From Pseudoalteromonas denitrificans DSM 6059 (GTDB taxonomy: Bacteria > Pseudomonadota > Gammaproteobacteria > Enterobacterales > Alteromonadaceae), in the NCBI RefSeq assembly GCF_900112265.1, contig NZ_FOLO01000026.1:1-64000 (forward strand): a stretch of DNA of 64,000 nt. The letters run 5' to 3'. Position numbers and translations under genes: made by a program. How positions within the stretch are numbered: position 1 is the first letter of the stretch; each line of letters opens with the position of its first letter. The notes under the pieces are model-generated. The model was given only the letters and a program-made list of their open reading frames with translations, was not told the origin of the DNA and did not search any database. Shown piece by piece: positions 8,439 to 17,467 of this stretch.

Positions 8439-8874
8439 CTATCGTTACTCCCGTCGGTGAAAAACGATACAAAGTCATAGGTTTTGTAACAGCTGGCATT
8501 GCTTTCATTTTTAATCTTTGGTTTGTTTGCTCTAAAGACATTTCAATGGCTTTTAGTGTACCTGTTGCATAGGCTGTTTTTCCCATTGCAGTCATTGGAA
8601 ATACCATTTCACCATCAGGCACTTTTATTGTTAATGTTTCATATGCTTTATCTGTTGCTAGCTGCATCCAACAGCCTCGTTTTTTACAAACCTTTACCAC
8701 TGTCCCTGATATGGTAGCTGGTTGTTTATAATAATTTTCAGGTGTCGCTAATATTTTTGATATAGGAGTTAACTTACTCATATCTGCTCCACCATTAATT
8801 TCTTTGGCATAAACATTAATACCAAACATCAATAAGTAACCTATAACTACACTCAATTTAAAACAGTATTTCAT
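8431..8874 (-). CDS. DUF4920-type periplasmic protein
   Basis: 147 aa from ATG 8874, chosen because AGGA lies 8 nt upstream and a signal peptide follows (MKYCFKLSVVIGYLLMFGINVYAKE). An upstream frame to 8925 has no ribosome site. The core KVCKKRGCWMQLA with two Cys, then GKTAYATGTL, matches the OB-like DUF4920 family. Function is unknown; the paired Cys could bind a metal or be redox-active. It is first gene of a two-gene operon with PepSY_TM, divergent from a TonB receptor. Confidence 0.75.
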   Translation of the reverse strand: MKYCFKLSVVIGYLLMFGINVYAKEINGGADMSKLTPISKILATPENYYKQPATISGTVVKVCKKRGCWMQLATDKAYETLTIKVPDGEMVFPMTAMGKTAYATGTLKAIEMSLEQTNQRLKMKAMPAVTKPMTLYRFSPTGVTIVD

Positions 8875-9092
8875 TATTTTTCCTATCACCTTGTTTATTT
8901 CTATTTTTAGAACAATCCATTGCATGTTACATTGTTTAATTTACAAAAACTTCATAATACACTGTTTTTAAAGGCTATAAACACCTTATATCAAAACACT
9001 ATTAGCTATTGCGTTTTGATATTAGTTCATTTACTCTATCGCCGCAACATAAAGATGCAATTGATTCTCATTTTTATTTATATGGATTATTT

Positions 9093-11333
9093 ATGAAACT
9101 TGTACCCTCTTCGTTATTTATTTCTGTGTTTTTAGCAATACATACGCCTGCTTTAGCCAAAGACAAAAACACTTCAAAACAAACTGTAAATGAACATATT
9201 GAAGTCTTTGGCCATAAAATCTCAATTTTAAGCAAAGATGTAGCTTCATCGATATCATCAATTACAGATAAAACGATACAACGTAATCAAGAAGCTGAAT
9301 TAAGCCAAATTCTGCGAGAATTACCTGGAGTTGAACTAAGCGGTAGTGTCACTCCACTCTCTTCACAACCTTCAATACGTGGTTTGTATGGTGAACGCAT
9401 TCATGTATCAATTGATAATGTTAAACGTAAAACCGAATCAGATGGCACAAGTAATATTGCTGCTATAAACAGTTTAAGTTTAGACCCGTCACAAGTGAAA
9501 CAGGTACTTGTTTTACGTGGTGCCGACTCACTTACTGTAGGTTCAGGTGCTATTGGCGGTAGTATTCGATTAGTCACTAAAGATGCCAGTGATTATTTAG
9601 ACAGTAAGAATGGATTTGGAGCTCGAACACAAATATTGCATCAATCAGTCTCTGACTCAAACAGTATTTCAACCTCTTTATTTAATTTAAATGATATAAG
9701 CGATACTGTATTTCACGCTAGTAAAGTGTCTTTTTCAGATGTTGATGTTATTCCAAATAAATCCCAAGATACAGAAGATGATGCAATAGAGGATTCCGCT
9801 AAATTAACAAAAATTAAAAATAATGCTTCTCGCACTAACTTAACATTAAAAAATACGTGGTATTTTATGCCAGAGCATAGCTTGCAAACTAAAGTTGATT
9901 GGGCTAGAACACAGTCTAAAGACCAGCCATACCGACAAGATCAGAGTTATGGTATTCGTTATCCAACTTTATCAGAAGATTTTAATAATGATTATATAGA
10001 GTTAATGAGCAATTATGTTTATCAACCTGATAATGATTTAATCGATTTCGACTTACAATTAGTGTATTCAGATAAAAATTATGAAAAAAATACTCTTGGT
10101 TATATCCTAAAAGGTGAAAATAAAAGTGACTTTACAAATTTAAGTAAAGGCAGTACCGAGCGTTATAACATCCGTTTAGCGAATTTATCACAGTTTAGCG
10201 GAATAGTAGATCATCAATTAGCAATTGAGGTTAACTATGAAAATGAAAAATTTAAACAATCCGATGCTTCAAGTTCTGAAATTTCTACATTTTATGGCGA
10301 TAGTAAATCACAAAATCTTTCTTTTTCAGTGATAGATCAGGCTAATTTTTTTAATGAACAAGTACTTGTAACAGCCGGTTTACGTTTTGATACCTTTAAG
10401 CGTAGCAATAGCACCTATACTAATTACGATAATAATAAAGATGGCGAGCTTTCAAATGAACTGGGGCTTACTTTTAAAGCATCTGACAACATTAATATAT
10501 ATATTAAATACGCAGAAGCATTTAGAGCACCTTCGGTTCAGGAACTATACAAAAAAGATGATTGGCGATGTCATATTGGCGGTAAGATCTGCTATCAGGA
10601 ACCACAGCCCGATTTAAAGCCTGAAACATCTCAAAATCTTGAAACAGGTTTGGGACTATTTTGGCAAGATATTTCTTTTGCTGATAACTTAGCGTTTAAG
10701 CTAATTCATTTTAACAATAAAATAGATAACTTTATTGATAACGTACCATTTATGTATTACTTAAATGAAAACGGCGCTAAACAACAGGGGTCTCCTGGCC
10801 CTAAACCAGTAAATGGAATTCCAGTTGCGACTCATCGTGATTATAGTGCTAAAAATATTGGACGTCTTGAAAGTATCGGGTGGGAAGCTGAACTTAGTTA
10901 TACATTTGAAAAATTTGATGCTTATCTTGGTTATTCTAAAATAGATATGAACGCTTATGGCATGCCCAATTTTTTCTTAGGATCTATTGATCATAATAAA
11001 CAACCTTATACAGAAGCTCCTGCCAATAAGATAAGCCTAAATTTAAACTATCAATTATTTGAAAGTTTAAATTTAAGTGCCCAGATGCTGAACTATAGTG
11101 AACAGCAAAGATTACCTGAAAACTATTTAAATGCAGGTTATGGTACGAGTCGTTATACTGTTTATAACTTAAACGCCAGTTATAACGCACGTGATTTTCT
11201 ATCTGGTCTAAAAGTTAATATAGGTGTAGATAATCTGACAAATGAAAGATATTTACGCGCTCCAGCCAGTGAAGCGAGTGATCCGAGTGAACTTGGCCGA
11301 AACTATAAGGTAACGTTAGCATATCAATTTTAA
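9093..11333 (+). CDS. TonB-dependent outer-membrane receptor, heme/hemoglobin-receptor-like
   Basis: 746 aa from ATG 9093, where a signal peptide begins (MKLVPSSLFISVFLAIHTPALA); a TTG at 9009 is open but without signal features. The plug domain has ILRELPGVELSG and SIRGLYGERIHVSIDNV. The barrel has AFRAPSVQELY and PDLKPETSQNLETGL, as in hemoglobin/hemin-type receptors, and ends in the aromatic YQF expected of an outer-membrane barrel. It imports a scarce ligand using TonB energy; iron or heme is likely but not proved. I see no Fur-type box upstream. A terminator follows at 11351. Confidence 0.85.
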   Translation: MKLVPSSLFISVFLAIHTPALAKDKNTSKQTVNEHIEVFGHKISILSKDVASSISSITDKTIQRNQEAELSQILRELPGVELSGSVTPLSSQPSIRGLYGERIHVSIDNVKRKTESDGTSNIAAINSLSLDPSQVKQVLVLRGADSLTVGSGAIGGSIRLVTKDASDYLDSKNGFGARTQILHQSVSDSNSISTSLFNLNDISDTVFHASKVSFSDVDVIPNKSQDTEDDAIEDSAKLTKIKNNASRTNLTLKNTWYFMPEHSLQTKVDWARTQSKDQPYRQDQSYGIRYPTLSEDFNNDYIELMSNYVYQPDNDLIDFDLQLVYSDKNYEKNTLGYILKGENKSDFTNLSKGSTERYNIRLANLSQFSGIVDHQLAIEVNYENEKFKQSDASSSEISTFYGDSKSQNLSFSVIDQANFFNEQVLVTAGLRFDTFKRSNSTYTNYDNNKDGELSNELGLTFKASDNINIYIKYAEAFRAPSVQELYKKDDWRCHIGGKICYQEPQPDLKPETSQNLETGLGLFWQDISFADNLAFKLIHFNNKIDNFIDNVPFMYYLNENGAKQQGSPGPKPVNGIPVATHRDYSAKNIGRLESIGWEAELSYTFEKFDAYLGYSKIDMNAYGMPNFFLGSIDHNKQPYTEAPANKISLNLNYQLFESLNLSAQMLNYSEQQRLPENYLNAGYGTSRYTVYNLNASYNARDFLSGLKVNIGVDNLTNERYLRAPASEASDPSELGRNYKVTLAYQF

Positions 11334-11350
11334 GCTTATTAATTTCATTT

Positions 11351-11371
11351 AGGGACATTGGGTCCCTTTAT
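11351..11371 (+). terminator. Rho-independent terminator after the TonB receptor
   Basis: AGGGAC and GTCCCT form a perfect 6-bp stem with loop ATTGG, followed by TTATATT, 18 bp after the receptor stop codon. Confidence 0.6.
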
Positions 11372-11745
11372 ATTGCTAAAGTTACATAAACTATAAAAGC
11401 ATATATTTATATCATTAGAGACCCTGTAAATGATCTTTCTTATTAACTTGACTTAACTTGTAAAAATAGCTTAAGGATAGGAGTAAAGCTTCTCCACATA
11501 TCTTTAGCCATTACAAAAGTCCCACAAAGCCTACTTATCAACTCCTAAAATGGCTTAAAATTTCTACCTGAGCATTCATGCCAATTTAATTTGGTTAGTG
11601 CTCAATAAGGATAAGTTATCAAGAATAAATATTTTAAAACTTCTTTATGAAAACCAACTTTTTACAGTCGTTAAAAGCAAAATAAACACTGCCATTAAGA
11701 TTCACTTGTATATATGCAGCTCTTAATTGTTTAAATTCTAGGTAC
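11372..11745. other. Intergenic region with no recognisable feature
   Basis: AT-rich DNA between the receptor terminator and the small open frame downstream of the Lrp gene. No credible gene, although short stretches on the minus strand (around 11460-11620) look like decayed coding sequence with many stops. Confidence 0.4.
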
Positions 11746-11880
11746 CTAACTCAAATCGCAATCAAAGCTCACGACTTTAAGCTGATCTTCTCCCCCTTTA
11801 AAAATCAATACAGCCGACCCTTTAGCTAAACTTATTTCCCTTTGGTTTTTATCTTTATTTTCTACCTTAGTGATTTCCTG
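11746..11880 (-). pseudogene. Possible 44-codon coding remnant downstream of the Lrp gene
   Basis: An open frame bounded by TAG codons, without an ATG, GTG or usable early TTG. It reads QEITKVENKDK... and ends LKVVSFDCDLS. The composition is protein-like rather than AT-random (balanced charges, GSAVLIFKGGED core). It may be the tail of a lost gene. I do not recognise a family, and chance is possible. Confidence 0.25.
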
Positions 11881-11889
11881 CTACTGACA

Positions 11890-12312
11890 TTAGTTATCTA
11901 TCCATTCACTCATGACAACATGCGTTTTTATTTTAATAATATCAATTTGCGCATCTAAGTATTCCCTTATTTCATGAATTCGCCGCATGGATTCTGCTTG
12001 CACATAAACAAGTAGGTCCATATCTCCAGTAATGCCACTGCATGTGATCACTTCTGGAATGGTTTTAAAAACATGCACTATATCTGAACATCTTGCACAT
12101 TGATGCTGAATTTCAAAATAAACTGACACACCTTCTTTTTGAGACTCACTTAATAAAACCTGATACCCACGAATAATACCCGTTTGCTCTAGCTTTTTAA
12201 TTCGCTCCGATACTGCCGAACGCGACAAATTAACAGACTCAGCAATACTTGATATGCTCGCTCGCGCATTTATTCTCAGCTGCGCTATAATTTCTTGATC
12301 AAATTTATCCAC
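11890..12312 (-). CDS. Lrp/AsnC-family transcriptional regulator
   Basis: 140 aa. N-terminal HTH with LRINARASISSIAESVNLSRSAVSERIKKLE (residues about 11-42, abbreviated family pattern) and a C-terminal RAM/AsnC ligand domain with GDMDLLVYV near residues 100-110. The GTG start at 12312 is preceded by AGGAGAGG. Family members bind amino acids and regulate transport or catabolism. It is divergent from the YjeH-like exporter, and the shared promoter has repeat sequences suited to Lrp-type binding (12370-12414), so it probably controls that exporter and itself. Confidence 0.88.
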   Translation of the reverse strand: MDKFDQEIIAQLRINARASISSIAESVNLSRSAVSERIKKLEQTGIIRGYQVLLSESQKEGVSVYFEIQHQCARCSDIVHVFKTIPEVITCSGITGDMDLLVYVQAESMRRIHEIREYLDAQIDIIKIKTHVVMSEWIDN

Positions 12313-12369
12313 TACCTCTCCTATTCCAGCACCATTTAAATGCTTTTAAAATGTACTACAAAAACATAG

Positions 12370-12414
12370 TGACGGAAAAAGTCAAAATAACCATCACTTT
12401 GACGGTTTAAATCA
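12370..12414. promoter_or_regulatory. Lrp-type operator candidate
   Basis: TGACGGNNNNNNTCA occurs twice, at 12370 and 12400, exactly 30 bp apart (three helical turns). It overlaps an inverted repeat GTCAAA (12381-12386) / TTTGAC (12398-12403). The region is the divergent lrp/exporter promoter. Binding by this regulator is inferred. Confidence 0.5.
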
Positions 12415-12494
12415 CATTTTGAAATATAACCACGACATATTGTATAGCAATAGACACTTATACTAACCCTATCAATACCTCGATGGAAAGGACG

Positions 12495-13757
12495 ATGAAC
12501 AATCATTCAAAAAAAATTGGTCGCTGGCAAGGCGCAGGCTTAATGGCCACCACTTTGCTGGGTACAGGTGTCTTTATTTTACCGCAAATGACATTGAAAA
12601 TTGCGGGTCAAGGCGCCATTATTGCTTGGTTTTTACTTACTTTGGCTATTATTCCTGTGACACTTATATTCGCAAAACTCGCAGCTAAATTTCCTCATGC
12701 TGCAGGCCCTGCATATTTTGTAGAACAAGCTTTTGGTCCTATAGCAGGGCGTACCATAGGTCTCATATTTTTGTTTGTAGTACCGCTTGGCGCGCCCGCT
12801 GCAATTTTAATGACATTTCAATTTGTCGATTCATTAATACAACTAACTGGCGCCACACTCTTATTAACTGAATTAAGTGTTTTACTTTTATTGTTTACTT
12901 TAAACTATCGCGGCATTAAAATTTCGGCAAAACTACAATTTTTACTGACCTTAGCCATCGTTGCTGTTGTTGTTTTATTGTTTGGAATCGGTAACTTACA
13001 AAGTCACTCAGAAGTTACAACTAGATTTCCCAATATGGATGTCAACTTAATCATGGCAGCAGCAGGTTTGGCTTTTTGGAGCTTTTTAGGCGTTGAAGCT
13101 ATGACACATCTGGCAAGTGATTTTAAAAATCCTAAAAAAGATTTAATTCCAGCCATGATGATAGGGACCATTTTAGTCGGTTTAATTTACTTGGCCTGTA
13201 CACAGATATTATTGTTCATACCTACAAATACCGAATTGGCTATGGTGGGTGTATTTAATCAATTATTAGGGGAGCATTTAGGACTCAGCGGCGCAAAAAT
13301 CATTGGTATTTTAGGCATAGCTGGCGGCCTTGCTACTGTAAACGTATATACCGCAAGTGTTGCACGTTTAGTCTGGAGCTTTAGTAATGATGGTGTATTA
13401 CCAAGTTATTTTTCTACTGTAAATCAGTATAACGTTCCCGTCAGAGCGCTTATGGCTATTTTATCTATTATGGCTTTTGTATTAATAGTCACTTTTCTAA
13501 CAGGACAAAATATTGAAGACTTAATCGCTTGGTGTAATGGTGTCTTTGTTGTGATTTATTTCGCCTCAATGTTGGCTGCTTTTAGATTACTGAGTACTAA
13601 AAATAGGCCATTAATTTTATTAAGCTGTGTATTTTGTTTAATGCTTATCTGGGGTTTAGGTTGGCAAATGATGTATGCTGTTTTGTTAATTTTTATTACC
13701 GCTCCATTATTATTTTGGCAGCATAGTCATCAAACAAATAAACAACTGACTGCTTAG
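12495..13757 (+). CDS. yjeH: YjeH-like amino acid exporter (APC superfamily)
   Basis: 420 aa with about 12 membrane helices. The start MNNHSKKIGRWQGAGL aligns with the YjeH N-terminus, and GGAAAGG lies just before the ATG at 12495; an ATG at 12483 without a ribosome site is the alternative. The APC signature TLLGTGVFILPQM appears near residues 19-31. YjeH of E. coli exports L-methionine and branched-chain amino acids, and Lrp regulators commonly sense those amino acids. The divergent lrp gene supports that reading. A strong terminator follows. Confidence 0.82.
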   Translation: MNNHSKKIGRWQGAGLMATTLLGTGVFILPQMTLKIAGQGAIIAWFLLTLAIIPVTLIFAKLAAKFPHAAGPAYFVEQAFGPIAGRTIGLIFLFVVPLGAPAAILMTFQFVDSLIQLTGATLLLTELSVLLLLFTLNYRGIKISAKLQFLLTLAIVAVVVLLFGIGNLQSHSEVTTRFPNMDVNLIMAAAGLAFWSFLGVEAMTHLASDFKNPKKDLIPAMMIGTILVGLIYLACTQILLFIPTNTELAMVGVFNQLLGEHLGLSGAKIIGILGIAGGLATVNVYTASVARLVWSFSNDGVLPSYFSTVNQYNVPVRALMAILSIMAFVLIVTFLTGQNIEDLIAWCNGVFVVIYFASMLAAFRLLSTKNRPLILLSCVFCLMLIWGLGWQMMYAVLLIFITAPLLFWQHSHQTNKQLTA

Positions 13758-13790
13758 TTTTATTAATAAACATCCCTAGAGATTATCCCC

Positions 13791-13827
13791 AAAATGATAT
13801 GGCTAGTTCATAGTCATATCATTTTTT
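13791..13827 (+). terminator. Rho-independent terminator after the YjeH-like gene
   Basis: AAAATGATATG (13791-13801) pairs perfectly with CATATCATTTT (13815-13825) around a 13-nt loop. The stem runs into a poly-T tract. Confidence 0.75.
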
Positions 13828-13902
13828 ATACTTTAACAACCCCGTTTGAACGTATTTATGATTTTGCTACTATTGCAACTTATGAAAAAATGTAATCCAG
13901 CT

Positions 13903-13938
13903 TGCTACACTTTGTTACACTTGATGGATCTTGTTACG
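13903..13938 (+). promoter_or_regulatory. RstA-box-like repeats upstream of the mipA-like gene
   Basis: TACACTTTGTTACA at 13906-13919 differs at one specified position from the E. coli RstA box TACATNTNGTTACA. TTGNTAC cores recur at 13902, 13912 and 13931. They lie 60-95 bp upstream of the gene whose operon encodes an RstA-like regulator, so autoregulation is likely. Functional binding is inferred. Confidence 0.5.
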
Positions 13939-13998
13939 TCAAATTTTTTATCGCTCAATATAATAAAAGGGAATTCAAAAATTAAGGAAATAAATAAC

Positions 13999-14886
13999 AT
14001 GAAACTATCTTTAAATATTGTCACAGCCATTTCATTAGCTGGATTAGCATTTTCAAATGATCTTTTAGCCGAAGATGTATCGCATTCAATTAGAAGTGCA
14101 GCTCAAAATAACACCTCTAATAATAGCTTTATACAGGTAGGTGTAGAAATGTCTACTGGTTCAGGCCGATATGGAAATTTTGATGAAATTAGATGGATTA
14201 TAAATGGAAATTTAAACTGGAACGGTTTTTTTATTGAACAATTTAGCGATAACTCAGACCCTTTTACAGAAAAGCATGGAACAATATCAAATCCAATCAC
14301 GCTTGGTTATAATTTTTCAGATTCTGAGAAATGGTCATTTGATACAATTTTAAGTAGAAGACATAAAGGCGGAAGTTGTAAAGTATATATTGACTCTACA
14401 AACTCTTGCTCACTAAAAAGTGAAGGTGATGCTATGTTAGGTGGTCGATTAACTCACTACATAGACAATACCATTATACAATTAATGCTTGAGCATGATG
14501 TCAGTGGAAATCACCAAGGGAATATTGTTTCCGCATTAGTAGGGCAAAGTTGGCAATATAGAAATTGGAATTTTCATGGCTTATTAAGCGCACAATATAC
14601 TGATGATAAATTAAACAACTATTATTATGGCCTAAGTGAGAATGAATTAGAAAATTATAATATTATAGATTTTGACAAAGATAATATGCGCCTTCTTGAT
14701 GTAGGGTCTGGTTTTAAATATACAGCAGAAATTGGTGCCACTTACCCATTATTAGAAGATTGGATTTTTAAGGCAACCGCGCGTTATATTTCATTTTCAG
14801 GTGCTGTACTGAACTCGGATCCAATTATCGGTGGTTCTGGTAATGACTTTACAACATTTAGAACTAGTATAAGTTATGTTTTTTAA
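13999..14886 (+). CDS. MipA/OmpV-family outer-membrane protein
   Basis: 295 aa from ATG 13999, preceded by AAGGA 10 nt upstream, with a signal peptide ending near LLAED. The upstream open frame to 13846 lacks a signal and a ribosome site. Alternating beta-strand pattern, YYYGLSENE and a C-terminal ...ISYVF aromatic end are typical of MipA/OmpV barrels. E. coli MipA is a scaffold for murein synthesis enzymes, while OmpV-type proteins respond to osmotic or drug stress. It is first in an operon with DUF3019 and an RstAB-like two-component system, a conserved arrangement in Alteromonadales. Confidence 0.8.
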   Translation: MKLSLNIVTAISLAGLAFSNDLLAEDVSHSIRSAAQNNTSNNSFIQVGVEMSTGSGRYGNFDEIRWIINGNLNWNGFFIEQFSDNSDPFTEKHGTISNPITLGYNFSDSEKWSFDTILSRRHKGGSCKVYIDSTNSCSLKSEGDAMLGGRLTHYIDNTIIQLMLEHDVSGNHQGNIVSALVGQSWQYRNWNFHGLLSAQYTDDKLNNYYYGLSENELENYNIIDFDKDNMRLLDVGSGFKYTAEIGATYPLLEDWIFKATARYISFSGAVLNSDPIIGGSGNDFTTFRTSISYVF

Positions 14887-14896
14887 AGGACAAGTA

Positions 14897-15298
14897 ATGC
14901 TCAATACGAAATTATTTCCTTTATTTTTTATATTATTTTTAGTTAATGTTAATGCTATTGCCGATGAGAATCGTTTTTTCAACAAAACAGAGCTTACAGT
15001 CACACCCAAAAGTTGTATTGCATTACATAAAGGTCAAACATGTTATTTAGAAGTAATATTTAGCTGGCAAGCTCAAAACAATGATTATTGCCTCGTAAAT
15101 ACAACTCGAAATCAAATTTTAAAATGCTGGAACAATACTGAAAGTGGTCAGTATAGCTTTGATTTTCAATCTAAAGAAAGTAATAACTTTGCCTTAAGGC
15201 TTAAAGAATCAAATGAAGATCTAGTAAAATCTCAAATTTTGGTAGCTTGGGTCTACAAATCAAAGACACGCCCTAAGTCTAGCTGGAGATTATTTTGA
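14897..15298 (+). CDS. DUF3019 family periplasmic protein
   Basis: 133 aa from ATG 14897 (AAAGGA 6 nt upstream), overlapping nothing but only 10 nt after the mipA-like stop. Signal peptide MLNTKLFPLFFILFLVNVNAIA. The family features PKSCIALHKGQTCYLEV and the C-terminal VAWVYKSKTRPKSSWRLF end are clear. Function is unknown; the small beta-rich protein always accompanies MipA and a two-component system and may be part of its sensing. Its TGA stop overlaps a TTG codon (TTGA), part of a tandem duplication described separately. Confidence 0.75.
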   Translation: MLNTKLFPLFFILFLVNVNAIADENRFFNKTELTVTPKSCIALHKGQTCYLEVIFSWQAQNNDYCLVNTTRNQILKCWNNTESGQYSFDFQSKESNNFALRLKESNEDLVKSQILVAWVYKSKTRPKSSWRLF

Positions 15299-15413
15299 TC
15301 ACAAAGTTTGACACTAAACATATTATTTTGGCTGCCTGGGTCTATGAATCAAAAACACGTTCAAAATTTAATTGGAGATTATTTTGACCTCAGAGATTGC
15401 AACTAAACATATT
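15236..15413 (+). repeat. 89-bp imperfect tandem duplication spanning the DUF3019/regulator junction
   Basis: Positions 15236-15324 and 15325-15413 are two diverged copies. Each contains a DUF3019-like C-terminal coding end (AWVYxSKTRxKxxWRLF), the SD GGAG, a TTGA stop/start overlap and a regulator-like N-terminus (TKHIIL / TKHIML). Similarity runs past 15413 for a few bases. Confidence 0.85.
15295..15387 (+). CDS. 30-codon chimeric peptide ORF created by the tandem duplication
   Basis: TTG at 15295 overlaps the DUF3019 stop (TTGA) and has GGAG 6 nt upstream, exactly like the true regulator start. The frame begins like the regulator (ITKFDTKHIIL) and ends like DUF3019 (AWVYESKTRSKFNWRLF), stopping at a TGA that overlaps the regulator TTG at 15384. 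It may be translated as a coupling relay between the two genes, or be a by-product of the duplication. Confidence 0.45.
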   Translation: MITKFDTKHIILAAWVYESKTRSKFNWRLF

Positions 15414-16100
15414 ATGTTGGTTGAAGACGATATGTCGCTGGCCGAATGGTTTAGCGACTATTTAACAGAGCATGGCTATCTAGTCACAATTGTAAATAGA
15501 GGTGATATGGCGATAGAGTTAATAGAATTAGATAAACCCGACTTAGTTATTTTGGATATTATGCTACCTGTTAAAGATGGTTTTGATGTATGTAAGGCCG
15601 TTAGAGGTTTTTATTATGGTCCTATATTGATGATGACGGCAAGAGACCATGAAATGGATGAGATATTAGGCCTTGAACTTGGCGCTGATGATTATTTAAC
15701 AAAACCCGTAAAACCACGTGTTTTAATATCTCGAATTAAGGCCCTATTAAGACGGATTGAAATAAACAAAACTCAGCTCGGTACAGATGAAAACAACATC
15801 AATTTTGGTGAATTATGCATAGACTCTCATTCACGCACCATAAGTTTATCAAGTAATACAGTGGCGCTTTCTTCCAATGAATTTGATGTACTTTGGTTAT
15901 TAGCTAAAAATGCAAACGCTCTAGTAAGTCGGCAATCATTAATAAGTGAGCTCAGAGGAATTGAATACGATGGTTTTGACCGCTCTGTTGACATCATAAT
16001 ATCACGCTTAAGAAAAAAGTTAGGTGACAACGCAACAGCACCTTATCGCATAAAAACAGTATGGGGAAAAGGTTACTTGCTAGCAAAAGACGCTTGGTAA
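15384..16100 (+). CDS. rstA: OmpR-family response regulator, RstA-like
   Basis: 238 aa from TTG 15384, chosen because GGAG lies 6 nt upstream; TTG 15372 is possible. Receiver domain with acidic pocket VEDD at 13-16 and phosphoacceptor Asp58 in LVILDIMLPVKDG. C-terminal winged helix with FDVLWLLAKN and RSVDIIISRLRKKLGD, ending YRIKTVWGKGYLL. It is followed 16 bp later by its kinase. Upstream mipA-like promoter has an RstA-box match, so the operon is probably self-regulated. Confidence 0.88.
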   Translation: MTSEIATKHIMLVEDDMSLAEWFSDYLTEHGYLVTIVNRGDMAIELIELDKPDLVILDIMLPVKDGFDVCKAVRGFYYGPILMMTARDHEMDEILGLELGADDYLTKPVKPRVLISRIKALLRRIEINKTQLGTDENNINFGELCIDSHSRTISLSSNTVALSSNEFDVLWLLAKNANALVSRQSLISELRGIEYDGFDRSVDIIISRLRKKLGDNATAPYRIKTVWGKGYLLAKDAW

Positions 16101-16116
16101 TACTCTTTATAATAAA

Positions 16117-17388
16117 ATGAAAAAACTCACGTTTTCTTTAATATTAATTGTTATATTTTCTATCATAGGTTTAGGTTGGGTATTAGATAATTTATTTTCT
16201 CAATACCAGTCACATAATAAATACGATGAATTAAAGCCCTATAAAGAACTCGGAACTATTTTAGCTAAAACCTTAAATCAACAAACAAACATTGAAGAGT
16301 TTATCAATGATTGGCAAACCCAAAATGTAGTTGAAGTAACTTTATTAAATTTAAATGCCTTTCCTTTACCTGAATCATTACAGAAAAAATTTTATCAAGG
16401 CGAACCTCTCACATTAGAATCCGAAAACAGTATTTTTATTCATTTTATTTTACCAAAAAAAGATAAAATACTCATTGTCACTTTACCTGCGCAAACTAAA
16501 AAACATGACAATAATTTATTAAAACTGGCTTTCACTGCCATATTTTATATTGCCATATTATTGATATTATTTATTTGGCTTTATCCACTGATTAAACATT
16601 TAAGACAATTACGAAAAACAGCCAAAGCTTTTGGTGAAGGGAAATTAGAAAAACGAATCCCTATTAATTCAACTTCTTACATTACCGATATTGAAGTTGA
16701 GTTTAATAAAATGGCACAACGCATAGAAACATTAGTCAGTGACAATAAGTTATTAGGTAATGCTGTGTCTCATGATTTGCGTACACCACTTGCTAGACTG
16801 CGTTTTGGTATTGAGGCACTAGAAGAAACCACAAACCCACAACTGAGAGATAAATATCAAAAACATATCAGTAAAGATATTGATGAAATGGAAAAACTTG
16901 TTGCTGTATTGCTCAATTATGCGCGTTTAGAGCAAGCCATGGTTACAATAGAAAAGCGAGACATAAACCTTAACAATTTAATATCTGATTGTATAAATAC
17001 AAAAATAAGTTCCGATATTACTATACAATGGCTAAAAAGTGAGCCTGCTATTATTATTGGTGATATTAATTATTTAACCATGTTATTTAATAATTTACTG
17101 AGTAATGCACAACAATATTCAAATAAAACAATATCTGTCGACATTAAACAAACAAAAACTGAAATATCTGTAATAGTTGCTGATGATGGTCCTGGAATAA
17201 TAAAGGAAAAGCGGCATGAAATACTTAAACCTTTTACGCGAGGCGACAATACTTTAAATAAACATGGTTACGGCATAGGCTTAGCTATCGTTGCCAGAAT
17301 AGCACTTTGGCATGATGCAATTTTAAAGATTGATGATTCAAAACAACTCGGTGGAGCTGAGTTTAGCATTACCTTTAAAAAACATTAA
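16117..17388 (+). CDS. rstB: Sensor histidine kinase, RstB-like
   Basis: 423 aa. Two membrane helices (residues about 5-24 and 136-157) flank a small periplasmic domain of roughly 110 residues. HAMP follows at 158-210. The H-box AVSHDLRTPLARLRF has phosphoaccepting His219. ATPase motifs are NNLLSNAQQYS (N), DDGPGI (G1) and GYGIGLAIV (G2). It probably senses envelope stress and phosphorylates the adjacent regulator. The signal is unknown. Confidence 0.88.
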   Translation: MKKLTFSLILIVIFSIIGLGWVLDNLFSQYQSHNKYDELKPYKELGTILAKTLNQQTNIEEFINDWQTQNVVEVTLLNLNAFPLPESLQKKFYQGEPLTLESENSIFIHFILPKKDKILIVTLPAQTKKHDNNLLKLAFTAIFYIAILLILFIWLYPLIKHLRQLRKTAKAFGEGKLEKRIPINSTSYITDIEVEFNKMAQRIETLVSDNKLLGNAVSHDLRTPLARLRFGIEALEETTNPQLRDKYQKHISKDIDEMEKLVAVLLNYARLEQAMVTIEKRDINLNNLISDCINTKISSDITIQWLKSEPAIIIGDINYLTMLFNNLLSNAQQYSNKTISVDIKQTKTEISVIVADDGPGIIKEKRHEILKPFTRGDNTLNKHGYGIGLAIVARIALWHDAILKIDDSKQLGGAEFSITFKKH

Positions 17389-17467
17389 ACGATTGAATAA
17401 ATTAGCATTATCTTACTCAGAGAAAAAGAACCAATGCTGCTAAATTTTATATAAGCTTTTAACAACA

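Noticed and set aside
11460..11620. Degenerate transposase remnant on the minus strand
   Set aside because: Short protein-like stretches are broken by many stops and match no family I recognise.
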